Positions 34,665 through 46,412 of a DNA stretch of 64,000 bases are shown here, piece after piece (within the stretch, counting starts at the first letter, position 1; each line of letters opens with the position of its first letter). Location of the stretch: the NCBI GenBank assembly GCA_004369045.1, contig ML213504.1, positions 467,508 through 531,507 of the forward strand. The letters are read 5' to 3'. The position numbers and the translations under genes were made by a program. The notes under the pieces are model-generated. The model saw only the letters and a program-made list of their open reading frames with translations. It was not told the DNA's origin and did no database searches. Source of the stretch: Heliocybe sulcata. Taxonomy: Eukaryota; Basidiomycota; Agaricomycetes; Gloeophyllales; Gloeophyllaceae.

Positions 34665-36948
34665 TCAGAACGTATCCCAGACGGAAGGATGCGATGTCTT
34701 GACATGCTCGACTAGTTCGTCGAGCGTCGGGCTTGTGAACACTGTAGGTTGTTCAGCACCGTCTGTGGTTTGATATCGGTGTCTGCGCGGATGGCCGGTC
34801 AGCTCGAATTCGTGACATGAACGGGATAACTTGGGCAACACACCTGCATAAGTAGCATATGAGACCCTTGGCTGGGTTCCCCTGCTCTACCTCGGAGAAC
34901 ATAGCTTCAGCGCATCGCTCAGGCGGAAGAGTAGTTCCCTCCTCTTGCTCCGTCGGGCTCGCCATGCCGAGTTCTCCATCCACAGCTGTAGGTTCTGGTT
35001 CATCTACTATTGGCTTCTCAGTCCCGCCATCAGGCAGCGTCGACGAGGGTAGTTTAGCGATGTGCTGAGCCTGCGCTGCTTTTGCAACATCGTCCAATCG
35101 TGGCCTCTTCTGCTCAGGTTCATCATCCCTAGTCAAATCCGTGACTTCCACCTCCCGGCGCCTTATCGCCCCGGTCACAACATTCTTCGTCGGCGTGGTA
35201 GTTATCCTTGCTGACTGAGGAGTAAGAGGAAATTGCATGTCGCCTTCCCTGATGTTCATGCTCGGCGTGGAGGGCGTCATCGGATATGCATGCTGGGAAA
35301 CACGTCTATACAGAACCGCAGAGGGAGGCCTGCTTCCATCCGGCGTGCTCAGAGGGGATATATGCGTGTTGATGGACAGTGGATAAGCTTGACGACTGCT
35401 GTGGCTTGACGGCGGGCGTGAATTGCTCGGCGTAGAATTCTGCGTGGACGTAACCCCATAAGCGAAGGGGCTATGAGTTGCAGAATGTTGCGGAGGAGTG
35501 GGTGCATGATGTGCGACTGGTGGATTTTGAGCTTGGTGAAGAGCATGCACATGATGTATGTCGGGGCGAGGCACGGGTTGGCCGTGCGGATGAGCAATGC
35601 TGGTATTATTAAGGACATATTGAACGATTGGGCGCTGTTGAGCCGGTTGAGCCATGTGATGCTGCGAGGGCCGACGCTGTCCCTGATGGTGAATAGCAGT
35701 CTGCTGGTTCATCAGATGCATAGGAAGCGCTGTCTGTTGCATAGTCATGGGAACAGATTGCCCTGGTCGCGGCATAGATTGCTCAGACGGTATGGCGGCG
35801 GGGCCACCCGGTTGATACATGTCTGGACCTGGCTGGGTGACAGTGTGTGCCGCCTGTTTTTGTACAAATTCAGCGGGAACCTGAAAACAGTCAGTAAGCG
35901 GGAAATGAACCACATAAACTAAACCGCACAGGAATCAAGGCCTGCTGCGAGAATGGGTGAGCATTATATGCTTAGTGAAAATGACCGGGGAATACTTACA
36001 GGACGTGCACAAGACGCGTTCCTCTGACGTTGAGGTCGCGGCGGCTATGAATCACGATCAGTCAATGCTCGGAGTTACGATCTGTTGATAAACGCATACA
36101 TCTTGATGGCCCATGTCCCGCGAAGCAGGTCTAGTAGCCTGCGCGGCAGAGCTTCAACGTTGCTTCCAGGACATGTACAAAAATAACGCACTGGTACCGC
36201 CACTGATTCGTATCAATGATGAGCATCAGTTGATCGACTCTCGAGAATACACATCGTAACATACCAGGAACAGCAACGACACCATTTCCATGAGGTCTCA
36301 CATTGTTTCTTGAGGTAGAGGCAGCTTGCGAGGTTGGCGCGGGGCCTACAAGTGTGTGGGGACCGGGCTTAGTATAGATCGTGACGAGGTTATTGTGCAT
36401 GAGGGCAACGTCCGTCAATGCGACCTGATATTTGTGAGTCAGGCTGTCCAGTTCTTTTAGCATACGTTTCATCTTCCCCTCCTGACTAGTATGAGCAAGG
36501 GTACGACTCAGTGCGTCCCTCTCAATCCTAAGCGCCTCTCCCTCCGCCATAAGCGACAGGACTCGTTCGACCCGATCCTCTTCCGTCGCAGATACCGTCG
36601 TCAGACGAGCTTTCACGACCTCTAAACATTGCGCCAGCCGTCGATTGTCCTCCCAAAGCGCCGTGTTCTGCTTTCGTAGGTCCGCAATTGCGGCGTGAGC
36701 CGCCTCCAGTTGGGGAACGATGCCAGGGTAGTAACCAAGTTCTGCCAGGACGCCATTCGCGGTATTTGACAGAATTTCTATCACCTCCCCCCGCACGCCA
36801 CCCGATTTCGGAAGCCTGGAAGACAACAGGAAATGTCAAGGTACAACGTGCCCCTTTAGCTATGAATGGAACGAAGAGGTAAATGGACTGACTGCACTGG
36901 GTCACTAGCTTGGCTTGCTGACGAAGCTCGAGGGGGAGCTGCGTCCAT
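34665..36948 (-). CDS. Coiled-coil protein with C-terminal C2H2-like zinc finger
   Basis: Unnamed family; probably nuclear. ATG 36948 (MDAAPPRASSASQASDPVQ) joins LPKSGGVRGEVIEILSNTAN across an intron at the GTCAGTCC donor. A coiled coil follows (LEAAHAAIADLRKQNTALWE through SLMAEGEALRIERDALSRTL). After small exons (AATSTSEERVLCTS, QALIP) comes a long Gln/His/Pro-rich exon (HPHGQPVPRPDIHHVHALHQ) with a basic patch KNVVTGAIRRREVEVTDLTR and EQKRPRLDD. The final intron joins GLICYLC to RHRYQTTDGAEQPTVF and TSPTLDELVEHVKTSHPSVW, ending DTF at 34665. That completes a Cys-x2-Cys...His-x4-His finger with an unusually long spacer. The finger is only apparent after splicing. A role in chromatin or transcription is inference. 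Confidence 0.72.
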
Positions 36949-37497
36949 GACTGGCCTGTAAGAGATGCAAGGAGGATGTCTGGACTCTGGAATATTATAT
37001 TCCTCCTGTTAGGAGGTCGTCGACAAAGTCGACCGAGGCTTCTAATACCCATAAATAGCCTTTGTTGGAACGTCTTTGGCGCTTCCTCGGCCACTGCCGA
37101 ACATTGATCAAATCTCCCCGCAAATTAGCGCGCTCGCGACGCGACATGACGGGAAAAATAAATGAGTGCCTAGTATAAATTACAGCATTACTAGCCGTTG
37201 CATACAAGATCGCCTGCCCCTCACCGACTAGTATCTATAGTGTGCTCTACCCAACAGTTCGTTCCGTAGATAGTCTTCTCCAGTAGTCCGTGTGATGACC
37301 CCTCTTTCGGAGGGGAGTAAGGCGGGCCATGCTAAGATGATGGTGGGGATGATCAACATTCATGGTGAATTGTCGACAATGTACAGCCTTCGGCCGGAGT
37401 TATCACACTCCAGTCAAGCGCCAGGACTGGCGGGATGCCATAATTAGGCCCTTCGTGAGATGACAGAAAGGTTATCCGATAATCGTGTAGTGCAATA
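36949..37497. other. Intergenic region
   Basis: About 550 bp between the zinc-finger gene's start and the stop of the single-pass surface protein gene. A minus frame from about 37144 (MSRRERANLRGDLINVRQWP) is open for 50 codons directly upstream of the zinc-finger gene and could be a 5' exon or an upstream ORF of it. Nothing else is seen. Confidence 0.35.
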
Positions 37498-38205
37498 TCA
37501 CACGTCGGCGTCGGCTGCTGGACGAGCCGGCGTGTATGCGGGGAGTCGTGAGTCGTTGTAAAGAGGTAGTGGAGGGGGAGAGGGAGCACGCCGAACCGAT
37601 TCCCTGAGAGCCTCGAGGTCTTCTCTGGCCATCTCCTCCATCTCCCTCTGAACCTGATACCTGTCCACCACCTCCGCGATGCGATCCCTGTCCGGTTGCT
37701 TTCTCCAGGTATACAGACAACGCGCGAAACTTGCCAGGACAATGATACTAGCTAAGCTTCCGAGCGCTGCACCAACGATCACTCCTGCCGATGGCCCTCT
37801 GGGTAGATTACGGTCTGGTCTGGGTGAGGGATGTGGCATCTGAGGATTTGGGGGGTGATTTGTCACGATGGGGGCAGGGACGCGAGTCATAGTAATGGGC
37901 GTAGTGTGATTTGATGAGGGTGCCGATACGGGCGTGTGATGACTCGTCGCACTGAGATGCAACGTGGACCGACTTGAGCTGGCATGATCAGGGATACCTG
38001 CTACGGACGTCAGAGCCGAAGATGATGTCGGATAGACCGTAACAAGAGGGGTGTGCAGAGCAACATCAGAGGAATTCTGTGCAAGGCTCTGTGCAAATAC
38101 AGAACTGCGGGAGCGAATCAGAACAAGGTACAAGGCTCTGGGATCCGTCACTCACCAGCAAAGATAATAAATAATCCAAAGTACACGAGACCGTGCCAAG
38201 TACAT
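37498..38205 (-). CDS. Secreted/single-pass membrane protein with Ser/Thr-rich ectodomain
   Basis: Looks like a cell-surface sensor or receptor-like protein of the Mid2/Wsc layout, though without a WSC domain. ATG 38205 opens a signal peptide (MYLARSRVLWIIYYLC). Intron 38105-38155 (51 nt) leads to CSVFAQSLAQNSSDVALHTP. The ectodomain is about 100 residues rich in Ser, Thr and Pro, likely heavily O-mannosylated. The membrane span is SAGVIVGAALGSLASIIVLA followed by an Arg/Lys stop-transfer. The cytosolic tail has a charged helix (QREMEEMAREDLEALRESVR) and proline motifs PSPPPLPLYND and LPAYTP. The stop is at 37498. No ligand or pathway can be deduced. Confidence 0.72.
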
Positions 38206-38935
38206 GAAGCGAGCCGCCTGCGGGCCCGTGCACGGAAAGCCTAGGAAAGAGAGAGAGGGGGTCGGAGGACAAAGGACGAAGGACGAAGGAATGGGGTCGT
38301 ACGACCGTGGAGACTCTATATGGCGATGTCGGTAATATCGTAAAGCATGCTGCGGGATGAGTGCGTCCACCCTCCACGCCCACGGTATTATATACGGCAA
38401 AGAAGGCGCCGAGGGAATGCCTGGCGGGAGCAGTGATTGAGAGATTGAGCTTGTCATACTTGTCCGTGAGACGCCATATTTATAGAAGCAGCGAACCTTC
38501 GGAGTACAGCTTGCGAATATGGGGATAACTCCACCTGCTTTCGACGGCGCTTGCGAGCTAGACGCTGCATAAAACGGAGAACGGCATGCTTGGGAGGCCG
38601 AGCAGTAGGCTGATACAACTGATACAAAAGACGAGTTCGGGACGCGAGCCCAATATCATGGTCAGGCCGGCAGGGCCGGCCTTTCGGAGTCGGAGCGGCC
38701 AGCACTGCAATGGGAATGTATTCCCACGATTGTGATTCCCGTGCGTTTCTCAGCTGCTTACGTGAGGCAGTCTTACCCGGATCTGATTTGGCTTCAAACC
38801 CCCCACCGGCAAAGGGTATAAGTATTCCAATGTCCGAGCCCTGGTCATATGTTGTAGCCCCCTCGTATGTACGCTCTATTTATTCTCCTGCATTCTCCTG
38901 GAGTTCTGTCGTGTCTTTCGACCCATCTGTCACCC
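38206..38935. other. Divergent promoter region
   Basis: About 730 bp between the starts of the surface-protein gene (-) and RIB1 (+). A minus frame at 38454-38705 is open but shows no motif. The plus ATG at 38867 is in frame with RIB1. No RNA gene was recognised. Confidence 0.4.
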
Positions 38936-40441
38936 ATGACCGCCGGTAACCCCCACAACGACTTCGATCTGTCATTACTAGACCTCCTCACGGCGCCTGC
39001 ACCGCCCAACAGCAACCCCGCACATCATAGGCGAGATGCAGAGCTGGACCCCTTGCTTCTAGCCGCTGCGTTTGCCTCGGGTCCTCACGTAACCCGCAAC
39101 CACTATCACCATGACTTCTTTCCACCTGTCATGGACCCCCAGGCCCAGGGGGCATATGATTGGACGAAGTGGACGGGGGAGGAGATTGGCTCCAGGCAAG
39201 GCCAACGGAAAAAATACACCTACGTGAGTCGCCAGGCTCCCAGAAGCAAGCGGTTGCAGGGCCTCGGCAGCGGAGAAGAGTCAAAAGAAAACGAGTCTCA
39301 GCAGCGGGAGGCTGTGGAACCCTTGCGAGCCGCTGGCAACCTACCAGCGCCTACCAAGAAGCAAAGGTCTCTATCAGCCTCCATAAATACTGCCGTCCTG
39401 ACGGCAGCGCGTACTGATACCGCTGCATCGCTGCCGGCAGACCTCAAAATCAAATGCATGGCGAGAACGCGGATCCCTACCCCTCACGGACCTGCTTTCC
39501 TGCACCTTTACCACAACAACAGGGATAACAAGGAGCACCTTGCTATTGTGGTAGACCCGGCGCAGCTCTCCGACGCGCCTAATCCCGCAGTACCACCAAT
39601 TCGCAGTCGCTCATTAGACTCGGTATGGTCAGAATCAGAGACGGAGATGGACCGCATAACACGGGGCGCTTATGTTGGGAAGCTTTCGCCTAGTGCACAA
39701 ACTCCATCACAGCCGCTCGTCGATCACCCCGTGGTTAGCGCAGATTCGGTTCCTTCTCCTCTGATTCGAATCCACTCCGAATGCTTCACTGGCGAAACCA
39801 TTGGCAGTATGAGATGTGACTGTGGCGAGCAATTGGACGAAGCCATCAGGCTCATATCTCAACCCATCCCCATTCCCTCTGAGACTCCTGATGCGCCACC
39901 GACGACTATCCCTGGTCGAGGAGCCGTGGTCTATCTGCGCCAGGAAGGCCGAGGCATTGGCCTGTTGTCCAAAATCCGTGCTTATAATCTACAAGACCTT
40001 GGCCACGACACTGTGACGGCGAACTTGATGCTCGGCCACAAGGCAGACGAGCGTGGCTACGAGATCGCGGCCGCTATCTTGCGAGACTTGGGGCTCGGAA
40101 TAGAGGGCGGGGAGGGCGTTCGTCTGCTCACGAACAATCCCGACAAGGTGCAAGCTCTAGAGAAGGAGGATCTGCGCATTGTCGAGCGGGTGCCGATGAT
40201 CCCTCGGAGCTGGCAGCGGCAGCACCGGCATTCGGTTGAGGGCTTGCTGCCCTCAAGTGTTGCGGTGGATGAGGAAGACGAGGCAGAAAAGGAGAGAAGG
40301 TCGGGCGCCACTCTTATTGGCGGAGGGGCGGCTCATGGCGACGATCTCGAAAAATATTTGCGCACAAAGATTTTAAGGATGGGTCATATGCTTCCTCTCT
40401 TTCCTGAGCGGACGGACAAGGACTCATTGGACGATCAATAA
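38936..40441 (+). CDS. RIB1: GTP cyclohydrolase II
   Basis: First enzyme of riboflavin synthesis, converting GTP to 2,5-diamino-6-ribosylamino-4(3H)-pyrimidinone phosphate, formate and pyrophosphate in the cytosol. Intronless. The core begins with LIRIHSECFTGETIGSMRCD and CGEQLDEA, giving the three zinc cysteines (C-x10-C-x-C). It continues GAVVYLRQEGRGIGLLSKIR, AYNLQDLGHDTVTANLMLGH and RLLTNNPDKVQALE. These carry the catalytic and GTP-binding residues of RibA. The N-terminal 200 residues are low in complexity and not part of the enzyme fold. I chose ATG 38936 (MTAGNPHNDFDLSLL); an in-frame ATG at 38867 would add 23 hydrophobic residues. The C-terminus DDQ ends at 40441. Confidence is high. 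Confidence 0.95.
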   Translation: MTAGNPHNDFDLSLLDLLTAPAPPNSNPAHHRRDAELDPLLLAAAFASGPHVTRNHYHHDFFPPVMDPQAQGAYDWTKWTGEEIGSRQGQRKKYTYVSRQAPRSKRLQGLGSGEESKENESQQREAVEPLRAAGNLPAPTKKQRSLSASINTAVLTAARTDTAASLPADLKIKCMARTRIPTPHGPAFLHLYHNNRDNKEHLAIVVDPAQLSDAPNPAVPPIRSRSLDSVWSESETEMDRITRGAYVGKLSPSAQTPSQPLVDHPVVSADSVPSPLIRIHSECFTGETIGSMRCDCGEQLDEAIRLISQPIPIPSETPDAPPTTIPGRGAVVYLRQEGRGIGLLSKIRAYNLQDLGHDTVTANLMLGHKADERGYEIAAAILRDLGLGIEGGEGVRLLTNNPDKVQALEKEDLRIVERVPMIPRSWQRQHRHSVEGLLPSSVAVDEEDEAEKERRSGATLIGGGAAHGDDLEKYLRTKILRMGHMLPLFPERTDKDSLDDQ

Positions 40442-40760
40442 CCGGCTTTACCTCAACTGTAAAGCCCTACCAGCACTAGTATATTCTTATTTCATGGGTA
40501 TTAACGTTAATCACCTGTACAACCACGCTCTGCGACAACCTGTTCCCGCTTTCATGGCTATTTATTGGACAGGATAATTTAGAGCTTTTCGGTACATACG
40601 GAATTACATCTTTTCCCTACAAACCAGCATGTATCCGACGGAATATCAGCCACAATGACACACGCGGAAGTTGCCACGTTAATAGAGCGTCTCTCCGGGG
40701 GAATTGTGCCTCCTCTGCAGCCGGCACGCATCGCTATCCTCTCCACGTCTTGCCATCAAC
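40442..40760. other. Intergenic region
   Basis: About 320 bp between RIB1 and the Vps17 gene, same strand. It holds the RIB1 3' UTR and the Vps17 promoter. Nothing else is seen. Confidence 0.45.
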
Positions 40761-42978
40761 ATGTACGACCCTTTGAATTCGGGCTTTGGCACTGACGACT
40801 CTGTTCCTCCATGGCCGACGACTCCGCACCCGCCCAACTCGCCCATCCCCAACCTGCGGCGGTCGGTTTCCCCGAACCCGCAGACTCCAACGAAGAGCAT
40901 AGATGGAGGCCCTGTGAATGGGCCGTTTGGCAGGGAACCGCAGATTTACGGCCAGCCTGAACCCGGGCTGATCTCCCCGACTGCGACTACGGCGTCGAAT
41001 GGCGCGAAGTTTGAGAAGGCGGAGCCGTACCTAAGGGTGAGGATCACTGGGTTGGACCGGAACCGAAGGGATATCCTGGTCAAGTTCGACGCGCAGGTGC
41101 GTACCAGAGTACTCGTCAGCCTGGCTCTTTTGTGACCGAGAACTGCACTTGGATATCTCCATCAATGTAGACGAACTTGGCGAACTTTGTCGGCACTACG
41201 TATCGGAACGTTTCGCGGTCATATCTAGAATTCCAGCAGCTGCACGAGTCGCTTCTCATAAGCTCCCCGCAAACACTTGTCCCCGCATTACCTTTACCCC
41301 AAACATCCGCGCCTACTGACGAAGAAGATGATCGACTGGTGAAGATCATGTTGCAGCGGTGGTTCACCCGGATATGTGAAGACCCGATCCTCACCATGGA
41401 CGAGGAGCTCCGGTCATTCATTGAAAGCGACTTTGGCTACCAACCTACACCCCGGGTGAAGCGCAAGCCATCTTCGGGCTTCAGCCTTATCCGAAGAGGC
41501 GTCCCCGACGAAGACGAGGAATTGCAGCGTGCTCGCTTTGAGCTCACGAAATTGGAAGGTCAATTCTTTGACGCAGCTAAAGCTATCGATAAACTGTCCC
41601 GAACGAGAAGATGTGAGATACAAGCTCTTGAATGCAGCGTTATGCAGGGCTAACATCTTGGTTGCCGCAGCGCTTGCTACTGTACACGCAGAGATGGGCA
41701 ACAAGCTTGTCAATGTCGCAACTACCGAGGCACATCCTCCTCTGGGTAATGCATTCCGCAAGATTGGGAGAACATGGCACAGCTTGGCGGACTTGGATCA
41801 TGCGCAGTCAATCAGCGAATGTGTTATTCTCGGCGATTCCCTCGGGTATCAGGGGATGAATGCGCGTTCCGCAAAGGAGACTCTCCAACAGCGGACCGCA
41901 GTCTTGGAAGAGTACCAGACCGCCGTTAAAACGACCATCTCCAAAAGGAGACATATTGAGCGCCTAAAGGCCAGTTCTAATATCAGACCTGAGAGGGTGG
42001 ATGAGGCGCTTGAGGAACTGGAAGAGGTGCGTGCTCCAAGAGTGTGAATCATACTAGCTACTCACATCATGATGTCATTCACAGGCAAACAAGTACGAGC
42101 AGATCCTGGCGAAACGAGCGGATGGTATTTCGCAGAATCTGCATCGCGCTTTCGACAGGCACAAGAGGCTGGTGACGGAGGACGTGACCGCTGCCCTAAT
42201 TGAGCATGCGCGGTCTTCCTTGATGTATGAGAAACAGCTTCTTCGCGAATTGGAGGCACTCAGACCAGATGTGAATAATGCTGCGAGCAAGAATGTGCCC
42301 AAGCCGAATGGCGTCCCAAGACCCATGATCGTACCGCCACTGGAAGACCACTCTAGGCCTCCTCTGCAGCCCCAACCTCGCTCTGCGCAAGTGCCTTCCT
42401 TCCCTAGGAACGAGTCAACGTTCCTGTCACACGCACCGACTCCAGTCAGGCCATCGTCGGCAGCAGCTGCCAATCCAAACTTCGTATCAACATCGACTCC
42501 TCCCCTATCGGGCAGGTCGAGCGTTGTGCATGGACCCTTACCGCCGCAATCCCCTGGGGCTGGGCCTTCGACACCCAGTCCTCAGCAATCCAGTTTCCCT
42601 ACTACTCCTGTACATTCGGAGCCTCCATTGGGTGGTCGTTTCATGGACGGGACGAAGTCCATGTTCGTCAAGCCGCCTTCATCACCCCTTTCAGCAGCTC
42701 CGCCGCTGTCATCTGCCGCTATCCAGGGCTCAAGGCCAGCAGCGGCTCCCTCACCTCTGCAGTACACTGGCGACCCACTACTTGGGTCAGCGTCACCGTT
42801 GGCTCAATCAGTGCCGCAGATGCCACCAGCCAATGGCCATGTCAATGGTCTTACCAACGACCTTGATCCTCTTGGACAGGCTAAGCCGTCATACATGTCG
42901 GCTTCCATGCGCGTTACGCCACAAAGACCAAGATTGGACGCAAGGGAGGCTGCTAGCAAGCTCGCAAACATGTTCTGA
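40761..42978 (+). CDS. VPS17: Vps17-like retromer sorting nexin (PX-BAR)
   Basis: Component of the retromer coat that recycles receptors from endosomes to Golgi, normally paired with Vps5. ATG 40761 opens MYDPLNSGFGTDDSVPPWP and a Pro-rich region. The PX domain follows (YLRVRITGLDRNRRDILVKF, then RNVSRSYLEFQQLHESL, LQRWFTRICEDPIL, FIESDFGYQP). The PX arginine pocket for phosphoinositide is partial, as in fungal Vps17. The BAR part reads LATVHAEMGNKLVNVATTE, GRTWHSLADLDHAQSISE and KETLQQRTAVLEEYQTAVKT. Introns at about 41097-41169, 41612-41670 and 42025-42085 join DAQ to TNLANF, TRRS to LATVHAE, and EELEEANKYEQI. The C-terminal Ser/Pro tail ends ASKLANMF at 42978. Confidence 0.9.
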
Positions 42979-43127
42979 TTGTCATGTTATCGTTTAATCA
43001 TACAGTATGTTTCAAATGTTTTCGAGATGGACTCGTTATACTATACTTTGCTCTCTGGAGATAGCCCACGCCTCTGGTGGAAGATGTCTTAGAGCGATGG
43101 AAATGTAGGCTGCGACACTCAGGCACA

Positions 43128-44642
43128 TTACGACTGTACCAGCAACTTTGCCCCGTGAACAGCGGATGTCGGCCAGTTGATCAGGTGAAGCTTTTCCTGG
43201 CGACCATAGGCGAAGTCCCATCCTCGCCGGTTATTGACCCAATAGACTGTTTCCTCTAGACGGAAGCGGAGAGTCTCGTTCCTCTCCGGCACGAAGTGGT
43301 AAGCGTAGAGCTCAATACTGTACCAGGTGTCGGGTAGGATGGAAAGTTCGCCGAGGACCGGCACGTACTCCGGCAGGTTCGTAAAGCCTACATTAAACGT
43401 CATTATCCTGAGAGAAGCTGAAACTCAGGTAGACTTGCCCATGACTGCACCGGGTGCATGCGCGTAGTCCCCTATGGGATGGCAGTAGATCTGTCCGCTG
43501 ATGTTTTCGGCTTCCATTTGTTTCAGGGACGATTGCAAGATTTCGTTGCCGGTTTGCCCCGCCTTCATCTGACTCAGGACGATATCCTGCATGCGGTTGG
43601 CTTTCTTGATGCCTTCGGCAAGGCTGCTTGGAGCCTCAGTCTCTCCCTCAGACGTGCGCAGGACGTAGGCCATGTGCTGCGTGTCGGTGTTCATGCCCAT
43701 GGCCGTAACCCCGAAGTCTACATGTAAGAGGTCACCCTCTTGAATGATATCGTCTGTACCAGCCCATCCTGGGAAGGAGTCTGGTGTTATGACTGAGACG
43801 CGGGGTTGCGTCCAGGTGGACATGTTTCGCGCTTGAATCTTTTCTCTGAACCACCATTCCAGATCCTTCATGTTCCGAGGAATCACCCTCTGTCGGCAGC
43901 ACATGTACTGCAAGACTCACCACGGTAGATGTGACTCCAGGCTGAATTACCCGCTCACTGAACGCTTCCTCTATCATGGCCCAGACGGTCTCTTGCATCA
44001 AGCGGTAATATTCCAGCTGTCCCGGCACTCTCGTGGCAATATACTCCACAGCGAGCATAGGTTCGTTAACGGCCTTCATCCACTCCTGTGGCATCTGCTC
44101 GTACAATTCCAGCCACTCGCCCACATGCAGGCCGCCGCTGAACGCGATGTTCCTATCTGTGTTGAGTGCGATCCGCAGGGGCGCGTACTGCATGAGAATG
44201 AATCGCAGCTCGTCCCATACTTCCCCAGTGTTGTCCACCCAGACCAGAGGGTTCGGACGGCCTGCGAGAGACGATGTGTCCGTGTGGAAGAGGAGGACTG
44301 TTCGCCTGTGCGGGGCGAACTGGGTGGCGTTCTTGATAGACCACCAGACTGGGTCTTCAGCGTGCTCTCGCATGCTCACCTGTCCTGGGAGGTTGCAGGT
44401 AAGTAGGAGATCAAGTTGGTTGTGCGGCGTACCAGCCATGCGTCCACGTCGTATTTCTTCAGTAGTGCGGGTACTCGTGACAACCGGCGTTCTTTCCACG
44501 CATCTAGGATGCGCGCCTGCTCCCGGAGAGACGGCAATGAACGATATTGTGAAGGCTTCTTAGGTTGCAGCTGGGCATAGCTGCATGTAATGGATCGAAT
44601 AATTGCAATTGTTATCAGCAGCACTGATAGGACCTTCATCAT
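43128..44642 (-). CDS. M24 metallopeptidase (Xaa-Pro peptidase-like), secreted
   Basis: Creatinase/aminopeptidase-fold peptidase. I chose ATG 44642, because it starts a good signal peptide (MMKVLSVLLITIAIIRSITC); upstream in-frame ATGs exist at 44711. The N-domain includes LPSLREQARILDAWKERRLS and WVDNTGEVWDELRFIL. The catalytic domain shows MWA-type helix MIEEAFSERVIQPGVTS, QPRVSVITPDSFPGW, LLHVDFGVTAMGMNTDTQHM (metal Asp pair), CHPIGDYAHAPGA (metal His) and WYSIELYAYHF (metal Glu). The last exon ends VHGAKLLVQS at 43128, with GWDFAYGRQEKLHLI. Several short introns interrupt it. Family is clear; dipeptidase or aminopeptidase activity cannot be told apart by eye. Confidence 0.86.
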
Positions 44643-44866
44643 GGGGGTCACGGCGGGTATGGTACGGAGAGCTTTACGTGACAAACCTTCGCATGAGAAA
44701 GATGCAGTCATAACCTGAGAAGCTAAGGGGTTTGATGCAGCGTCCAATCAAGGAAAGAGCGTGGTGGATGCCAAGCCCGAGGATGGGGCAAGCTCATGAA
44801 AGCTAACGATACAGTCGGTAGGATGTTTTCCTAGTTTTACATTTTGACCTACAAATATGCAGTCCG

Positions 44867-46219
<1,353 letters not shown>

Positions 46220-46343
46220 GGTCAGAAAAGAGAGTCAAGAAATAGAGAAGAGAGTTTAAGACATCATGCAGAAGATCTGTTGATTGTCGGCCGATGTCCT
46301 CCGATCTAATCTCAAGCTCTCTTTTGAGAGATCTCACACGGTC

Positions 46344-46349
46344 CACGTG
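46344..46349. promoter_or_regulatory. CACGTG E-box in the LEU2/NOB1 shared promoter
   Basis: A perfect palindromic CACGTG sits about 125 bp upstream of LEU2 and 65 bp upstream of NOB1. This is the core site of bHLH regulators such as Cbf1/Pho4-type proteins. Use in this organism is inference. Confidence 0.3.
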
Positions 46350-46412
46350 GCGGTGGCGGGGACGCTGAATCTGAATTTTCCTGTATAGAGCGTCTTGAAC
46401 GGAAAACGTTGT

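Noticed and set aside
38454-38705. Minus ORF with a basic segment RKRRRKQVELSP
   Set aside because: Lies in the divergent promoter of RIB1 and the surface-protein gene with no start context or motif.
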